DNA of 15,052 bases from SFTJ01 sp905210415 (GCA_902476295.1 CABSDC010000055.1:1-15052); one strand, 5' to 3'; positions 7,044 to 13,409 are shown, counted from the stretch's first letter. The notes: generated from the letters alone by a model not told the origin. A program made the numbers and translations.

Positions 7044-7598
7044 CTATTCGTATTCAAAATGGTTTGCATCATCATAATCTCCAAGATCATCTTTCAGGAA
7101 CTTCGTCTTTCGAATGTACATAGGACTGACTAGTTCTCCTTTTTCGTGCAGAAGGCTGAATTTATAGTCCAGTAATGCTGCGGGAACATAAAGCTGTTTA
7201 GCGGTTTCAAAGAAAGAATATTTGGATAAGCATTCCAACACTTCTTTGTCTTCTAAAAGAAGTTCAGCTGCAAAGAAATTTGCTTCATCCTCATCTTGTG
7301 AGCGACCATCTAATACTTCCATTTCCTGAAAGCCTTTCATCATTGCAATTTTTGTATGAAGCACTGCGTGTCCCAATTCGTGAGCAATCAATATACGTTC
7401 TAACACGTCATTTACATTACTGTCAATGACGATATTTTTTTGTCTGGATTGATAGAAGAAGAACCCTTTCAGCTTTTTCTCCAAATTATAAAAATGAATT
7501 TTAATTTCCAGGCATTTACAAAGCTCATAGGGATCTCTAGTATCATATTTTTTTACGAGCTTTCCTACGGTTTCGATAATATGTGCTGCCGTTCTCAT
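7044..7598 (-). CDS. ImmA/IrrE family metallopeptidase (184 aa)
   Basis: The zinc-peptidase signature AHELGHAVLH gives HEXXH at residues 73-77, and a downstream acidic helix (QDEDEANFFAAELL, residues 101-114) supplies the likely third zinc ligand, as in ImmA/IrrE proteins. Family members cleave XRE-type repressors after a DNA-damage or quorum signal and so release mobile elements from repression (ICEBs1 ImmA-ImmR is the model). The start is ATG 7598 with GGAGGTG upstream; the frame stays open further upstream but lacks a better site. It lies 47 nt downstream of the XRE repressor gene on the same strand, the usual arrangement for a repressor/anti-repressor pair. The C-terminal 30 residues are charged and may contact the repressor. 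The family call is very secure; its partner is inferred from adjacency. Confidence 0.92.
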   Translation of the reverse strand: MRTAAHIIETVGKLVKKYDTRDPYELCKCLEIKIHFYNLEKKLKGFFFYQSRQKNIVIDSNVNDVLERILIAHELGHAVLHTKIAMMKGFQEMEVLDGRSQDEDEANFFAAELLLEDKEVLECLSKYSFFETAKQLYVPAALLDYKFSLLHEKGELVSPMYIRKTKFLKDDLGDYDDANHFEYE

Positions 7599-7645
7599 TT
7601 GCTTCACCTCCAAACTGAACACAGAAAAATACAGATAAGAAATCG

Positions 7646-8107
7646 TCAGATTTCACTTTGCGCAAGCTTCTTATGTTTTCTGTACTTTTTTGGGGTGAAC
7701 TTTTCTTTGGCATTCTTTTTAGAGTCCATATAAACTGCCATTAATGCCTGAAAGAATACATCCTTAGCGTCCTCATCTAAATCACCACCAGCAAAGAGCG
7801 AACTCACACGTCCCAAAACTTCCTGTGCTTCTTTTGCACCTTTAGCACCAAACTGCTCTCGTGCTTCAGCCAAAAACATATCTTCATCTATATGACTTTG
7901 TGTATTGGTTTCCTGATCGTCTAATAAATAAGCTACAGAAACATGGAGAGCTTCAGCTAATTTTCTGATATTACCTTTGCGAGGTATGGTTCCCAACTGT
8001 TCGTAAGTGTAGAGGGAGCGTTCAGAGATACCGGTAAGCTGGGCAAGCTCGGTTTGAGATAGGTTCATAGCCAAACGAGCTTCTTTAATTTTTTCTCCAA
8101 ATGTCAT
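7646..8107 (-). CDS. XRE-family repressor, likely master switch of the element (153 aa)
   Basis: The N-terminal HTH_3 domain (residues about 4-62) has the typical pattern KIKEARLAMNLSQTELAQLTGISERSLYTYEQ. A C-terminal acidic/helical region (65-125) is probably for dimerisation or for recognition by ImmA, and a Lys-rich tail (129-148) follows. The start is ATG 8107 with AAGGAAGG about 9 nt upstream. It is co-oriented with the ImmA gene and divergent from the 187-aa gene at 8393. Its upstream region carries many ACTTCYG half-sites that overlap both divergent promoters, strongly suggesting autoregulation and repression of the plus-strand gene. By analogy with ImmR-type repressors it would keep excision and transfer functions off. 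Confidence 0.9.
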   Translation of the reverse strand: MTFGEKIKEARLAMNLSQTELAQLTGISERSLYTYEQLGTIPRKGNIRKLAEALHVSVAYLLDDQETNTQSHIDEDMFLAEAREQFGAKGAKEAQEVLGRVSSLFAGGDLDEDAKDVFFQALMAVYMDSKKNAKEKFTPKKYRKHKKLAQSEI

Positions 8108-8137
8108 GGTAGTATCCTTCCTTTCAAAAAATATTTA

Positions 8138-8165
8138 TTCATAACTTCCGATTATTTGTTGACAA
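8138..8165 (-). promoter_or_regulatory. Probable promoter of the XRE/ImmA operon
   Basis: On the minus strand, TTGTCA (8160-8165) and TATGAA (8138-8143) are 16 bp apart. The -35 box overlaps the -35 box of the opposing plus-strand promoter, and an ACTTCCG half-site lies in the spacer. Confidence 0.5.
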
Positions 8166-8292
8166 ACTTCTGAAAAATGCTATAATGAGAATCAGAGCAG
8201 AAGTTTTAGTTCCACTTAATTATATATCGGAACTTTTGCAAAGTCAAGAACTTCCGATTCTCACTTCTGTTTTTAATCATACATCGGAAGTT
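8143..8292. promoter_or_regulatory. Operator array of ACTTCYG half-sites
   Basis: The 10-mer AACTTCCGAT occurs forward at 8143-8152 and 8249-8258 and inverted at 8283-8292, with a one-mismatch inverted copy at 8226-8235. The related 9-mer AAACTTCTG is at 8164-8172 with its perfect inverse CAGAAGTTT at 8198-8206, and these two flank the -10 box. A further ACTTCTG follows near 8262. These overlap the divergent promoters and are the likely binding sites of the adjacent XRE repressor. Confidence 0.7.
8159..8186 (+). promoter_or_regulatory. Strong divergent promoter facing the 187-aa regulator gene
   Basis: Consensus TTGACA (8159-8164), a 16-bp spacer and consensus TATAAT (8181-8186), with TGC giving an extended -10. 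It is the best promoter match in the window and reads toward the gene at 8393 through a leader of about 200 nt that is full of repressor-type half-sites. I see no convincing gene inside that leader. Confidence 0.8.
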
Positions 8293-8392
8293 ATAGTCAT
8301 TCTTGTCCCATGGTATTTGTTTCCCTTTAGCCAAGTGACAGGAGTTAGAAAGGAATTCTTATTTTATGGATTAGGCTGAAAGGAGATTCTGA

Positions 8393-8956
8393 ATGAGCAG
8401 ATATAATACACAGGTATTAAGCAGTATTCGAATGCTTTGCCGGATGCGGAACATTAACGAGAAGGTTCTGTATGAAAGAGCAAAGCTGATTTTATCCATA
8501 TATCGAGAGGTGTGCTGGTCTACCATTGATCGTGCGAATGATGTATGTGATACCCTTATTTGTACTTACGGTGACAGCTTAGATGGTGCATTGATTTATC
8601 TGGAGAACTTTGCTCCGGATGAAGCGAGAGAACGATTTGAAGAACGCATCCGTAGCTTATTTGAGACAAAGTGGATCATTGAACTGGTAGATATGGCTAT
8701 GTTGAAAATCAGAGAATATCCAGATAAAGGCGCTCTGTACTGTGAGATTATCTCAAAGGCATATCTCAACCGCTTCAAGTACAGGGAATCAGAAATGCTG
8801 GAGGTTTTGAATATGGAACGCAGCACCTACTATGACCGAAAGAAAGAAGCGATACTGTTATTTGGTCTGTCACTTTGGGGAACAGCCATTCCTAAATTGA
8901 AAGATTTCCTGGAAAGTGCCAGGGAGGAAGAAGCCTTGTGTTATTGTGAGTGCTAA
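8393..8956 (+). CDS. Putative transcriptional regulator with sigma-region-4/ArpU-like C-terminus (187 aa)
   Basis: ATG 8393 has AAAGGAG about 7 nt upstream. The protein is alpha-helical, and its C-terminal third (about 130-165: YRESEMLEVLNMERSTYYDRKKEAILLFGLSLWG) has the layout of a helix-turn-helix followed by a basic recognition helix. That is like ArpU-type phage regulators and region 4 of sigma factors. Such proteins activate late or transfer functions in phages and conjugative elements (established for ArpU-like proteins; applied here by resemblance). It is expressed from the consensus promoter facing the XRE repressor, so it is probably the first gene turned on when repression is relieved. 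The N-terminal 100 residues match nothing I recognise. The Cys-rich C-terminus (CYCEC) is odd and could bind metal or be neutral. Confidence 0.7.
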   Translation: MSRYNTQVLSSIRMLCRMRNINEKVLYERAKLILSIYREVCWSTIDRANDVCDTLICTYGDSLDGALIYLENFAPDEARERFEERIRSLFETKWIIELVDMAMLKIREYPDKGALYCEIISKAYLNRFKYRESEMLEVLNMERSTYYDRKKEAILLFGLSLWGTAIPKLKDFLESAREEEALCYCEC

Positions 8957-8960
8957 GACA

Positions 8961-8983
8961 GGATTTTAGTCCGACTAAAATCC
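8961..8983. promoter_or_regulatory. 23-bp perfect palindrome downstream of the regulator gene
   Basis: GGATTTTAGTC (8961-8971) and GACTAAAATCC (8973-8983) are perfect inverse arms around a single base. A one-base centre makes an RNA hairpin unlikely and a DNA-binding site more likely. Its core AGTCCGACT recurs at about 9012-9020. The stretch 8957-9307 otherwise holds two terminators and no gene I can support before the HTH gene. Confidence 0.5.
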
Positions 8984-9083
8984 GATGAAAATACGACGGT
9001 TTCCCTACTGAAAGTCCGACTTGTCCAGTGTTAAAATGGCTATGCTGGGAGATAACGGCATAAAATTGAATAGAGAGAGTTAC

Positions 9084-9117
9084 GCCTCGTGCCTGTAATG
9101 GGTACGGGGCTTTTTTT
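9084..9117 (+). terminator. Intrinsic terminator upstream of the small XRE gene (first of two)
   Basis: A 10-bp stem with two G-U pairs (GCCTCGTGCC at 9084-9093 with GGTACGGGGC at 9101-9110), a 7-nt loop and seven T. It ends transcription from the regulator operon or attenuates the next gene. Confidence 0.8.
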
Positions 9118-9161
9118 ATACCTGCCTATCTTCCTTCATTTTAACACAAAGGCATGAACGA

Positions 9162-9194
9162 GAGCTTGGAGCAATTTACTCCGGCTCTTTTTTT
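9162..9194 (+). terminator. Intrinsic terminator upstream of the small XRE gene (second of two)
   Basis: GAGC and GGAG pair with CTCC and GCTC around a short loop, with one G-U pair and one bulge, and are followed by seven T. It ends only about 12 nt before a ribosome binding site, suggesting an attenuated leader. Confidence 0.65.
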
Positions 9195-9195
9195 A

Positions 9196-9216
9196 TGCCT
9201 GCAAGGAGGACAGGCA
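9196..9216 (+). promoter_or_regulatory. Hairpin presenting a Shine-Dalgarno sequence in its loop
   Basis: TGCCTG (9196-9201) and CAGGCA (9211-9216) are perfect inverse arms enclosing CAAGGAGGA. The start codon ATG 9218 follows 1 nt after the hairpin. A complementary TCCTCCTGC at about 9250-9258, inside the reading frame, could pair with the same GGAGGA and close the site. Confidence 0.4.
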
Positions 9217-9307
9217 GATGGCAAAGGGCATTGAGAATCGGGCACGATCTCCTCCTGCTGTTTTTGATTTTGCAACTTCACAAATTCAGAAACACGGAGG
9301 AACGAAA

Positions 9308-9523
9308 ATGTATTACGACTTGATCGAAAGCGGAAAAAGAATTAAAGCTTTGAGAAAGGAACATGGGCTTACACAGGAACAGCTTGCGGAGCAGTTAGGT
9401 GTTGCTGCAAACACCATTGCACGAATTGAAACTGGAAACAGAGGTATCTCTATTGATTTGGCAATCGAACTGGTTGTGCGCTTTGAGACAACCCTTGATT
9501 ACATATTTTTAGGTCGTGAATAA
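9308..9523 (+). CDS. Small XRE-family HTH regulator (71 aa; 101 aa if started at 9218)
   Basis: A nearly minimal HTH_3 domain: SGKRIKALRKEHGLTQEQLAEQLGVAANTIARIE, then a helical end finishing in LDYIFLGRE. Two in-frame starts have good ribosome binding sites. ATG 9308 follows CGGAGGAACGAAA and opens directly into the usual N-terminus of such proteins (MYYDLIESGKRIK), so I prefer it. ATG 9218 follows AAGGAGGACAGGCAG and would add 30 residues (MAKGIENRARSPP...) unlike a structured domain, which may be translated as a leader. It stands alone between two terminators and a long non-coding region that leads to the toxin gene. Its role is probably local control of the recombination module or of the toxin; the target is unknown. 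Confidence 0.85.
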   Translation: MYYDLIESGKRIKALRKEHGLTQEQLAEQLGVAANTIARIETGNRGISIDLAIELVVRFETTLDYIFLGRE

Positions 9524-9599
9524 CCTCAAAACTATACCTACGAGGCAATAAAAACTTGCATGAGGAACAGGTACAATTTAGATACAGCCAAAGAAAATC

Positions 9600-10010
9600 G
9601 GCTGCTTGATCCTTGAAAACTGAATACACAGTCATCGAATACGTTCCTGTTGCCGGTGCGAGAGCATCAGCCACATCAGCGGTACGCCGAGACGTATCGG
9701 ACAGAGAAGCAGAACGACTTTCTTCTATAAATTAAGTGCTTGTCTCTCTCCCGATGCCAGCGATCAATACTGGCTTGTAAATATTGGGTTGCTCCCAATA
9801 CGGCCATGAAAGCAACAGGATTAAAGATACTTCTCTACGGAGCTGGCGGAGAACCCGGCAGAGGTTAGATTCCTATGGAACTGATTCGCAATCAGTCGTT
9901 CGGTGATTCCCTGAGGGCGTAAGCCCTCTTTCCCAGGGGTGCGTGGCAAATATGGGACACATAGACTTTTGGACTGACTGCCTGATTCCTTTCGGGCAGT
10001 CAGTTATTAC
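9600..10010 (+). ncRNA. Candidate structured non-coding RNA upstream of mazF
   Basis: The 514 nt between 9524 and 10037 contain no plausible gene but many hairpins: TATTGGG/CCCAATA (9782-9800, 5-nt loop), GCCAG/CTGGC (9756-9774), ACTGATT/AATCAGT around 9880-9896, GAGGGC/GCCCTC with a GTAA tetraloop (about 9913-9928) inside a CCCTG/CAGGG stem, and ACTGACTGCC/GGCAGTCAGT (9973-10004). None ends in a T-tract, so these are not terminators. The density of stems with short loops suggests a folded RNA or a long structured leader of the toxin gene. I cannot match it to a known RNA class, and the boundaries are approximate. Confidence 0.3.
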
Positions 10011-10037
10011 ATACCCAACGAAAGGAGGTCATGGCAC

Positions 10038-10445
10038 ATGATGAAAGAAAATTGGGTATATTGCCGTGGTGATATTTATTGCGCCAATCTGGACCCGGTA
10101 GTTGGGTCGGAACAAGGCGGCATCCGTCCGGTTATCGTCATTCAGAACGATACCGGTAATAAACACGCTCCCACATTGATTGTGGCAACGGTCACCACCA
10201 GAATCCATAAGAAAGCGAATATGCCGACGCACTTTGTTATTTACGACAATCCTGCATTCAAAGAAGCGTCCGTTGTTCAGCTGGAACAGATTCGTACCAT
10301 TGATAAAAGCAGGATTGATAATTACTTAGGTAAGGTAACGCCCCGTGAAATGGTAGCGATTGAGAAAGCCTTATCCGTCAGCCTGGCAATGGAACAGCTG
10401 AAAAAGCGTCCCACAAAACATAAAGCAAAGAGAACGAAGGAGTGA
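10038..10445 (+). CDS. mazF: MazF/PemK-family mRNA interferase toxin, EndoA-like (135 aa)
   Basis: The fold signature is clear: RGDIYCANLDPVVGSEQGGIRPVIVIQND (residues 10-38), TLIVATVTT (46-54), PTHF (63-66) and QLEQIRTIDKSRI (81-93). These match the Bacillus EndoA/MazF layout, including the Arg of GGIRP and the TVTT Thr region used for sequence-specific RNA cleavage. A Lys/Arg-rich tail (121-135) extends beyond the usual about 116 residues. ATG 10038 (or 10041) follows AAAGGAGG. No MazE-type antitoxin is immediately upstream, where it normally sits: the preceding 514 nt are non-coding, and the next gene downstream is an excisionase-like protein. It may stabilise the element by addiction or have been adapted to a regulatory role; which gene neutralises it is unclear. 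Confidence 0.93.
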   Translation: MMKENWVYCRGDIYCANLDPVVGSEQGGIRPVIVIQNDTGNKHAPTLIVATVTTRIHKKANMPTHFVIYDNPAFKEASVVQLEQIRTIDKSRIDNYLGKVTPREMVAIEKALSVSLAMEQLKKRPTKHKAKRTKE

Positions 10446-10451
10446 ACATAA

Positions 10452-10688
10452 ATGTTTGAAGAAAGAATCGCTGCCATGAATCAGCGCACCGAAGAAGCGA
10501 TGGCTGCTAACGCAGTTCAGTTTGATAAGAGAACCTATACGGTTGATGAGATTCAGGATATTCTGGGCATCAGCAGAACCAGTGCATACAACCTTGTGAA
10601 AAAGAAAGTTTTTCACAGTGTCCGCATTGGCGGCAGCATCAGAATCTCCAAAAAGAGTTTTGATGAGTGGTTGGATCATCAAATGTAA
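10452..10688 (+). CDS. Excisionase-like single-domain HTH protein (78 aa)
   Basis: One MerR/excisionase-type winged HTH: RTYTVDEIQDILGISRTSAYNLVKKKVFHSVRIGGSIRISKKSFDEWL (about 27-74), after a helical N-terminal extension rich in Ala and Glu. The pattern YTVDE, LGISRTSAYNLV, IGGSIRISKKSFDEW is typical of Tn916 Xis-like and related small DNA-binding proteins. The start is ATG 10452 with AAGGAG overlapping the MazF stop region (6 nt between genes), so it is translationally coupled to the toxin. It may be a recombination directionality factor, or the DNA-binding antitoxin and autoregulator for MazF; location allows either. It is closely related in domain type to the three-domain protein that follows. 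Confidence 0.88.
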   Translation: MFEERIAAMNQRTEEAMAANAVQFDKRTYTVDEIQDILGISRTSAYNLVKKKVFHSVRIGGSIRISKKSFDEWLDHQM

Positions 10689-10703
10689 GATTTGTCAAGG
10701 GTG

Positions 10704-10807
10704 TCGTACAACCCGGCGACAAACTTCAAAACATATTGAAAGTTCGATAAAATGTAGCCATGACAAGAAACACATGGCTACATTTTTTACATAGGAGGTT
10801 GTACGAT
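10704..10807 (+). promoter_or_regulatory. Long-range stem that could mask the ribosome binding site at 10806
   Basis: CGTACAACC (10705-10713) is the perfect inverse of GGTTGTACG (10797-10805), which overlaps the Shine-Dalgarno sequence and ends at the ATG. Pairing can extend through the start codon (T10704 with A10806, then wobble pairs). The terminator hairpin sits inside the loop. In a transcript coming from mazF/xis the site would be closed. Confidence 0.5.
10749..10788 (+). terminator. Intrinsic terminator/attenuator before the three-domain HTH gene
   Basis: A perfect 14-bp stem (AAAATGTAGCCATG at 10749-10762 with CATGGCTACATTTT at 10773-10786), a 10-nt loop and a run of T to 10788. It ends only about 6 nt before the AGGAGG of the next gene. 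A weak promoter (TTCAAA, 17 bp, TAAAAT) ends within its left arm, so this may be an attenuator in the leader. Confidence 0.75.
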
Positions 10808-11429
10808 GGCGGAAATGAGAAAACGCACGAGTATGTCTGTTCCGGAAATGGGCAGGATGCTCGGTCTTGGTAAAACGGAGTCATACTGGCTCATTAAGAA
10901 GAATTACTTCAAAACCATTCTTGTCGGCAACACCATGAGGGTGATGATCGACAGCTTTGAAGAATGGTATGCCAATCAGTTCAAATATCAGAAGGTCGAT
11001 GGAACCCCTCCCGGAGAGGAACTGAAGAAAACTACATATTCAATGGAGGAGCTTGGACAGCGCCTTGGGCTGAAAGAAGCGACTGCTTACGAGCTGGTTG
11101 CCAAAGGGCATTTTGATGTGGTTGATGTCCTGGGCAAGCGCAGAGTGACCAAGGAGAGCTTTGAAAGATGGTATGCTTCTCAAACCGATTACCGCACGGT
11201 AGAGGATCAGGAACTGGATGCAGATATTATGGCATCCACCTACGGTCTGCCGGAAATGGCAAGAATGCTTGGGGTACATCGTCAGACCATTTACTATATC
11301 GTTGCCAATGAAGATTTTGAGCTTATCAAGGTTGGCAGATATAAGCGAGCTACCAAAGAGAGCTTTGAAAAATGGTATCAGAATCAGACCCGCTACCAGT
11401 TAGCGGAAGATAGACAGGAAAGGAGCTGA
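10806..11429 (+). CDS. Three tandem excisionase-type HTH domains (207 aa)
   Basis: Three copies of one winged-HTH module are visible at about 11-61, 78-130 and 145-198. Each has an opening helix (SVPEMGRMLGLGKTESYWLI, SMEELGQRLGLKEATAYELV, GLPEMARMLGVHRQTIYYIV), a wing with a basic residue, and a closing S/KESFExWY segment. Excisionases are normally single-domain and about 60-80 aa; a triple fusion would bind three adjacent sites on one DNA. It is 4 nt from the integrase start, so the two are co-translated, supporting a role as recombination directionality factor or integrase regulator (inference). The start ATG 10806 follows AGGAGGTTGTACG, a site that may be closed by an upstream inverted repeat. 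Confidence 0.85.
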   Translation: MAEMRKRTSMSVPEMGRMLGLGKTESYWLIKKNYFKTILVGNTMRVMIDSFEEWYANQFKYQKVDGTPPGEELKKTTYSMEELGQRLGLKEATAYELVAKGHFDVVDVLGKRRVTKESFERWYASQTDYRTVEDQELDADIMASTYGLPEMARMLGVHRQTIYYIVANEDFELIKVGRYKRATKESFEKWYQNQTRYQLAEDRQERS

Positions 11430-11433
11430 TTAC

Positions 11434-12807
11434 ATGGCATCTATTGTTAAGAGAAAAAAGAAGTATTCTGTGGTTTATACATACACCGATGAGAACGGCA
11501 ACAAGCGTCAGAAGTGGGAAACCTTTGAAACGAATTCCGAAGCAAAGAAAAGGAAGTTGCAGGTTGAATATGAGCAGGAGTCCGGAACCTTTATTCCCCC
11601 TTCTGCTAAAACCGTCAACGATCTTTTGGATGAGTATATGTCAATCTATGGTGTGAACACATGGGCGATGTCTACCTATGAAAGCAGAAAGAGCCTGATT
11701 GCAAACTATATTCGTCCCCTCATCGGTGATATGAAGCTGGAGGATGTCACACCGAGAATCATGGACAAGTATTACCGAGATTTGCTTTCTGTCAAAGCGG
11801 TTTCTTCTAAGTATGTAAAAGCCCGTACAGAATATCTGACTCCGCATACTGTCCGAGAGGTTCACAAGACATTGCGAAATGCTTTCAATCAGGCGGTCAA
11901 GTGGGAATTGATGACCAGAAACCCTGTGGAGCACGCTACGCTGCCGAAAGAAGAACACAAGACCAGGGACATCTGGACAGCAGAAGTGCTCCAGAAGGCT
12001 CTGGAAGCCTGTGACGATGATATTCTTCGCCTGGCTATTAACCTTGCCTTCTCCTGTTCCCTGCGAATGGGCGAGCTTCTGGGGCTTACCTGGGACTGTA
12101 TTGACATTTCCCCTACCAGTATTGAACTTGGTCAGGCAAGCATCTTCGTTGAAAAGGAGTTGCAGAGAGTAAATCGTGAAGCGATGGCAGATCTGGACGG
12201 TAAGGACATCATGTTCAAGTTCCCACCGACCTTCGCCAGTACGCATACCGCATTGGTTCTCAAAACTCCTAAGACCAAAACAAGTGTCCGCAAGGTGTTC
12301 TTACCGAAAACCGTAGCGGAAATGTTGGTACAGCGAAAGGCTGACATCGAAGAACTGAAAGACCTTTTCGGTGACGAGTTCGTAGACTTCAATCTGGTTT
12401 TCTGTTCTTCCAATGGCAAGCCGATTGAGGGGCAGGTTATCAACCGTGCTTTCAATAAGCTGATTGAGGAGAAGGGACTGCCGAAAGTGGTTTTCCATAG
12501 TCTCCGACATTCCAGTATCACTTACAAGCTGAAGCTGAACGGCGGCGATATGAAATCCGTTCAAGGCGATTCCGGTCATGCACAGGTCAAGATGGTAGCG
12601 GATGTTTACTCCCATATCATCGACGATGACCGCAGACTGAACGCTGAAAGAATGGAAGCTGCGTTCTATTCAGGCAGACAGGCAACGCCTGAGCCGGTTC
12701 AACCAGCCGCAACGGAAAGCTCCGCTGATGATAAAGAACTTCTTCTGAAGCTTCTGCAAAATCCGGAAATGGCAGCACTCCTGAAGTCGCTGGCAAAAAC
12801 ATTATAG
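11434..12807 (+). CDS. int: Tyrosine-type site-specific integrase (457 aa)
   Basis: The N-terminal AP2-like arm-binding region (residues 3-45: SIVKRKKKYSVVYTYTDENG) is followed by a SAM-like core-binding domain (61-165) and the catalytic domain (180-400). The catalytic residues are visible: Arg211 in SLRMGELLGL, a Lys in the beta-hairpin near 278-287, His355 and Arg358 in FHSLRHSS, His382 in GDSGHAQ, and nucleophile Tyr392 in ADVYSHI. This is the Tn916/phage Int arrangement, and the length (usual about 400 aa) is extended by an insertion around 220-275 and a C-terminal tail. It catalyses integration and excision at the att sites. A tRNA-Arg 3' half lies about 790 bp downstream, giving the likely target. 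Start ATG with AAAGGAG; a strong terminator follows the stop codon. Confidence 0.96.
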   Translation: MASIVKRKKKYSVVYTYTDENGNKRQKWETFETNSEAKKRKLQVEYEQESGTFIPPSAKTVNDLLDEYMSIYGVNTWAMSTYESRKSLIANYIRPLIGDMKLEDVTPRIMDKYYRDLLSVKAVSSKYVKARTEYLTPHTVREVHKTLRNAFNQAVKWELMTRNPVEHATLPKEEHKTRDIWTAEVLQKALEACDDDILRLAINLAFSCSLRMGELLGLTWDCIDISPTSIELGQASIFVEKELQRVNREAMADLDGKDIMFKFPPTFASTHTALVLKTPKTKTSVRKVFLPKTVAEMLVQRKADIEELKDLFGDEFVDFNLVFCSSNGKPIEGQVINRAFNKLIEEKGLPKVVFHSLRHSSITYKLKLNGGDMKSVQGDSGHAQVKMVADVYSHIIDDDRRLNAERMEAAFYSGRQATPEPVQPAATESSADDKELLLKLLQNPEMAALLKSLAKTL

Positions 12808-12814
12808 TAACTGC

Positions 12815-12873
12815 AAGGGCAGATCCTTTTACATAGCTACAATAGCTGTAAAAGGGTCTGCCCTTATTTTTTT
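12815..12873 (+). terminator. Strong intrinsic terminator after int
   Basis: A very long stem (AAGGGCAGATCCTTTTACA from 12815 with TGTAAAAGGGTCTGCCCTT ending at 12865, one G-U pair), a further small AGCTA/TAGCT hairpin in the loop, then a T-tract at 12867-12873. It insulates the integrase transcript from the small gene near the attachment site. Confidence 0.92.
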
Positions 12874-12892
12874 GTTATGGAGGTCAACGAGT

Positions 12893-13198
12893 ATGGATAG
12901 AATCTTTATGGACGAGTATTACGAGCATCTGAGAGCTGACAATATCGAGGCATTTTCCAAGGAAAGGAACGACGAATATGTTGGCAGAGCTGAGGAATAC
13001 AAAGCAGCAAAGTCGGCATTGCTTGAAGGATTGGGACTTGAGCATTTGTTTGACCATAGCCATGAACTGACTCCGAAAGAGAAAGAAATATGGATGCTGT
13101 TCGATAGGGTTGATGTAGCAGAGCTTCTGGCAAGGGATGCTTTTGCCAAGGGTGCTTATATGCTCGGCGCTGAGGATAGAGAGATTATGCTGAAATAA
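12893..13198 (+). CDS. Small hypothetical helical protein between int and attachment site (101 aa)
   Basis: ATG 12893 has TATGGAGG 9 nt upstream and is the supported start; the frame is open further upstream but that part overlaps the terminator. The protein is acidic and helical: MDRIFMDEYYEHLRADN, a central helix pair (EYVGRAEEYKAAKSALLEGLG), and an ending helix rich in Ala/Leu (VAELLARDAFAKGAYMLGAE). The layout resembles small helical DUF proteins common in clostridial mobile elements (a DUF6809-like organisation is possible), but I would not assign a family. No catalytic motif, signal peptide or membrane segment is visible. It is the last gene of the element before the right attachment site. 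Confidence 0.75.
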   Translation: MDRIFMDEYYEHLRADNIEAFSKERNDEYVGRAEEYKAAKSALLEGLGLEHLFDHSHELTPKEKEIWMLFDRVDVAELLARDAFAKGAYMLGAEDREIMLK

Positions 13199-13222
13199 AA
13201 AAAGACCTGCTTCGGCGGGTCT
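13197..13222 (-). terminator. TTCG-loop hairpin terminator, best read on the minus strand
   Basis: AGACCTGC (13203-13210), a TTCG tetraloop and GCGGGTCT (13215-13222). Reading the minus strand, seven T follow the stem; reading plus, only TAAATT follows. It may block transcription entering from the chromosome as well as help end the preceding gene. Confidence 0.6.
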
Positions 13223-13409
13223 AAATTACATAGAATCATTGAGTCTGAAAAAACCTTTGAAATTCTTAATAATGCTGGTTGAAAAATCTATTTTGAAATG
13301 ATATATTAAACAGACTAAGATGGTGTCTAAAGACATCAGCGCCTCCGCACGAGAATGAATAGGATTTCCTATCATTTCGTATCACGAGAAGTTACATAGA
13401 GAGATTTGC

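Noticed and set aside
8185..8379. A 64-codon plus-strand frame after the consensus promoter
   Set aside because: It would begin inside the -10 region and is built from the repeated operator sequences, with no ribosome binding site; it is better read as leader.
9973..10004. The 10-bp hairpin before mazF as an intrinsic terminator
   Set aside because: It is not followed by a T-tract on either side, so it was counted as part of the structured region.
9524..10037. A group II intron or known large RNA class
   Set aside because: I could not find a convincing domain V-type hairpin or a reverse transcriptase gene, and cannot match a named RNA family by eye.
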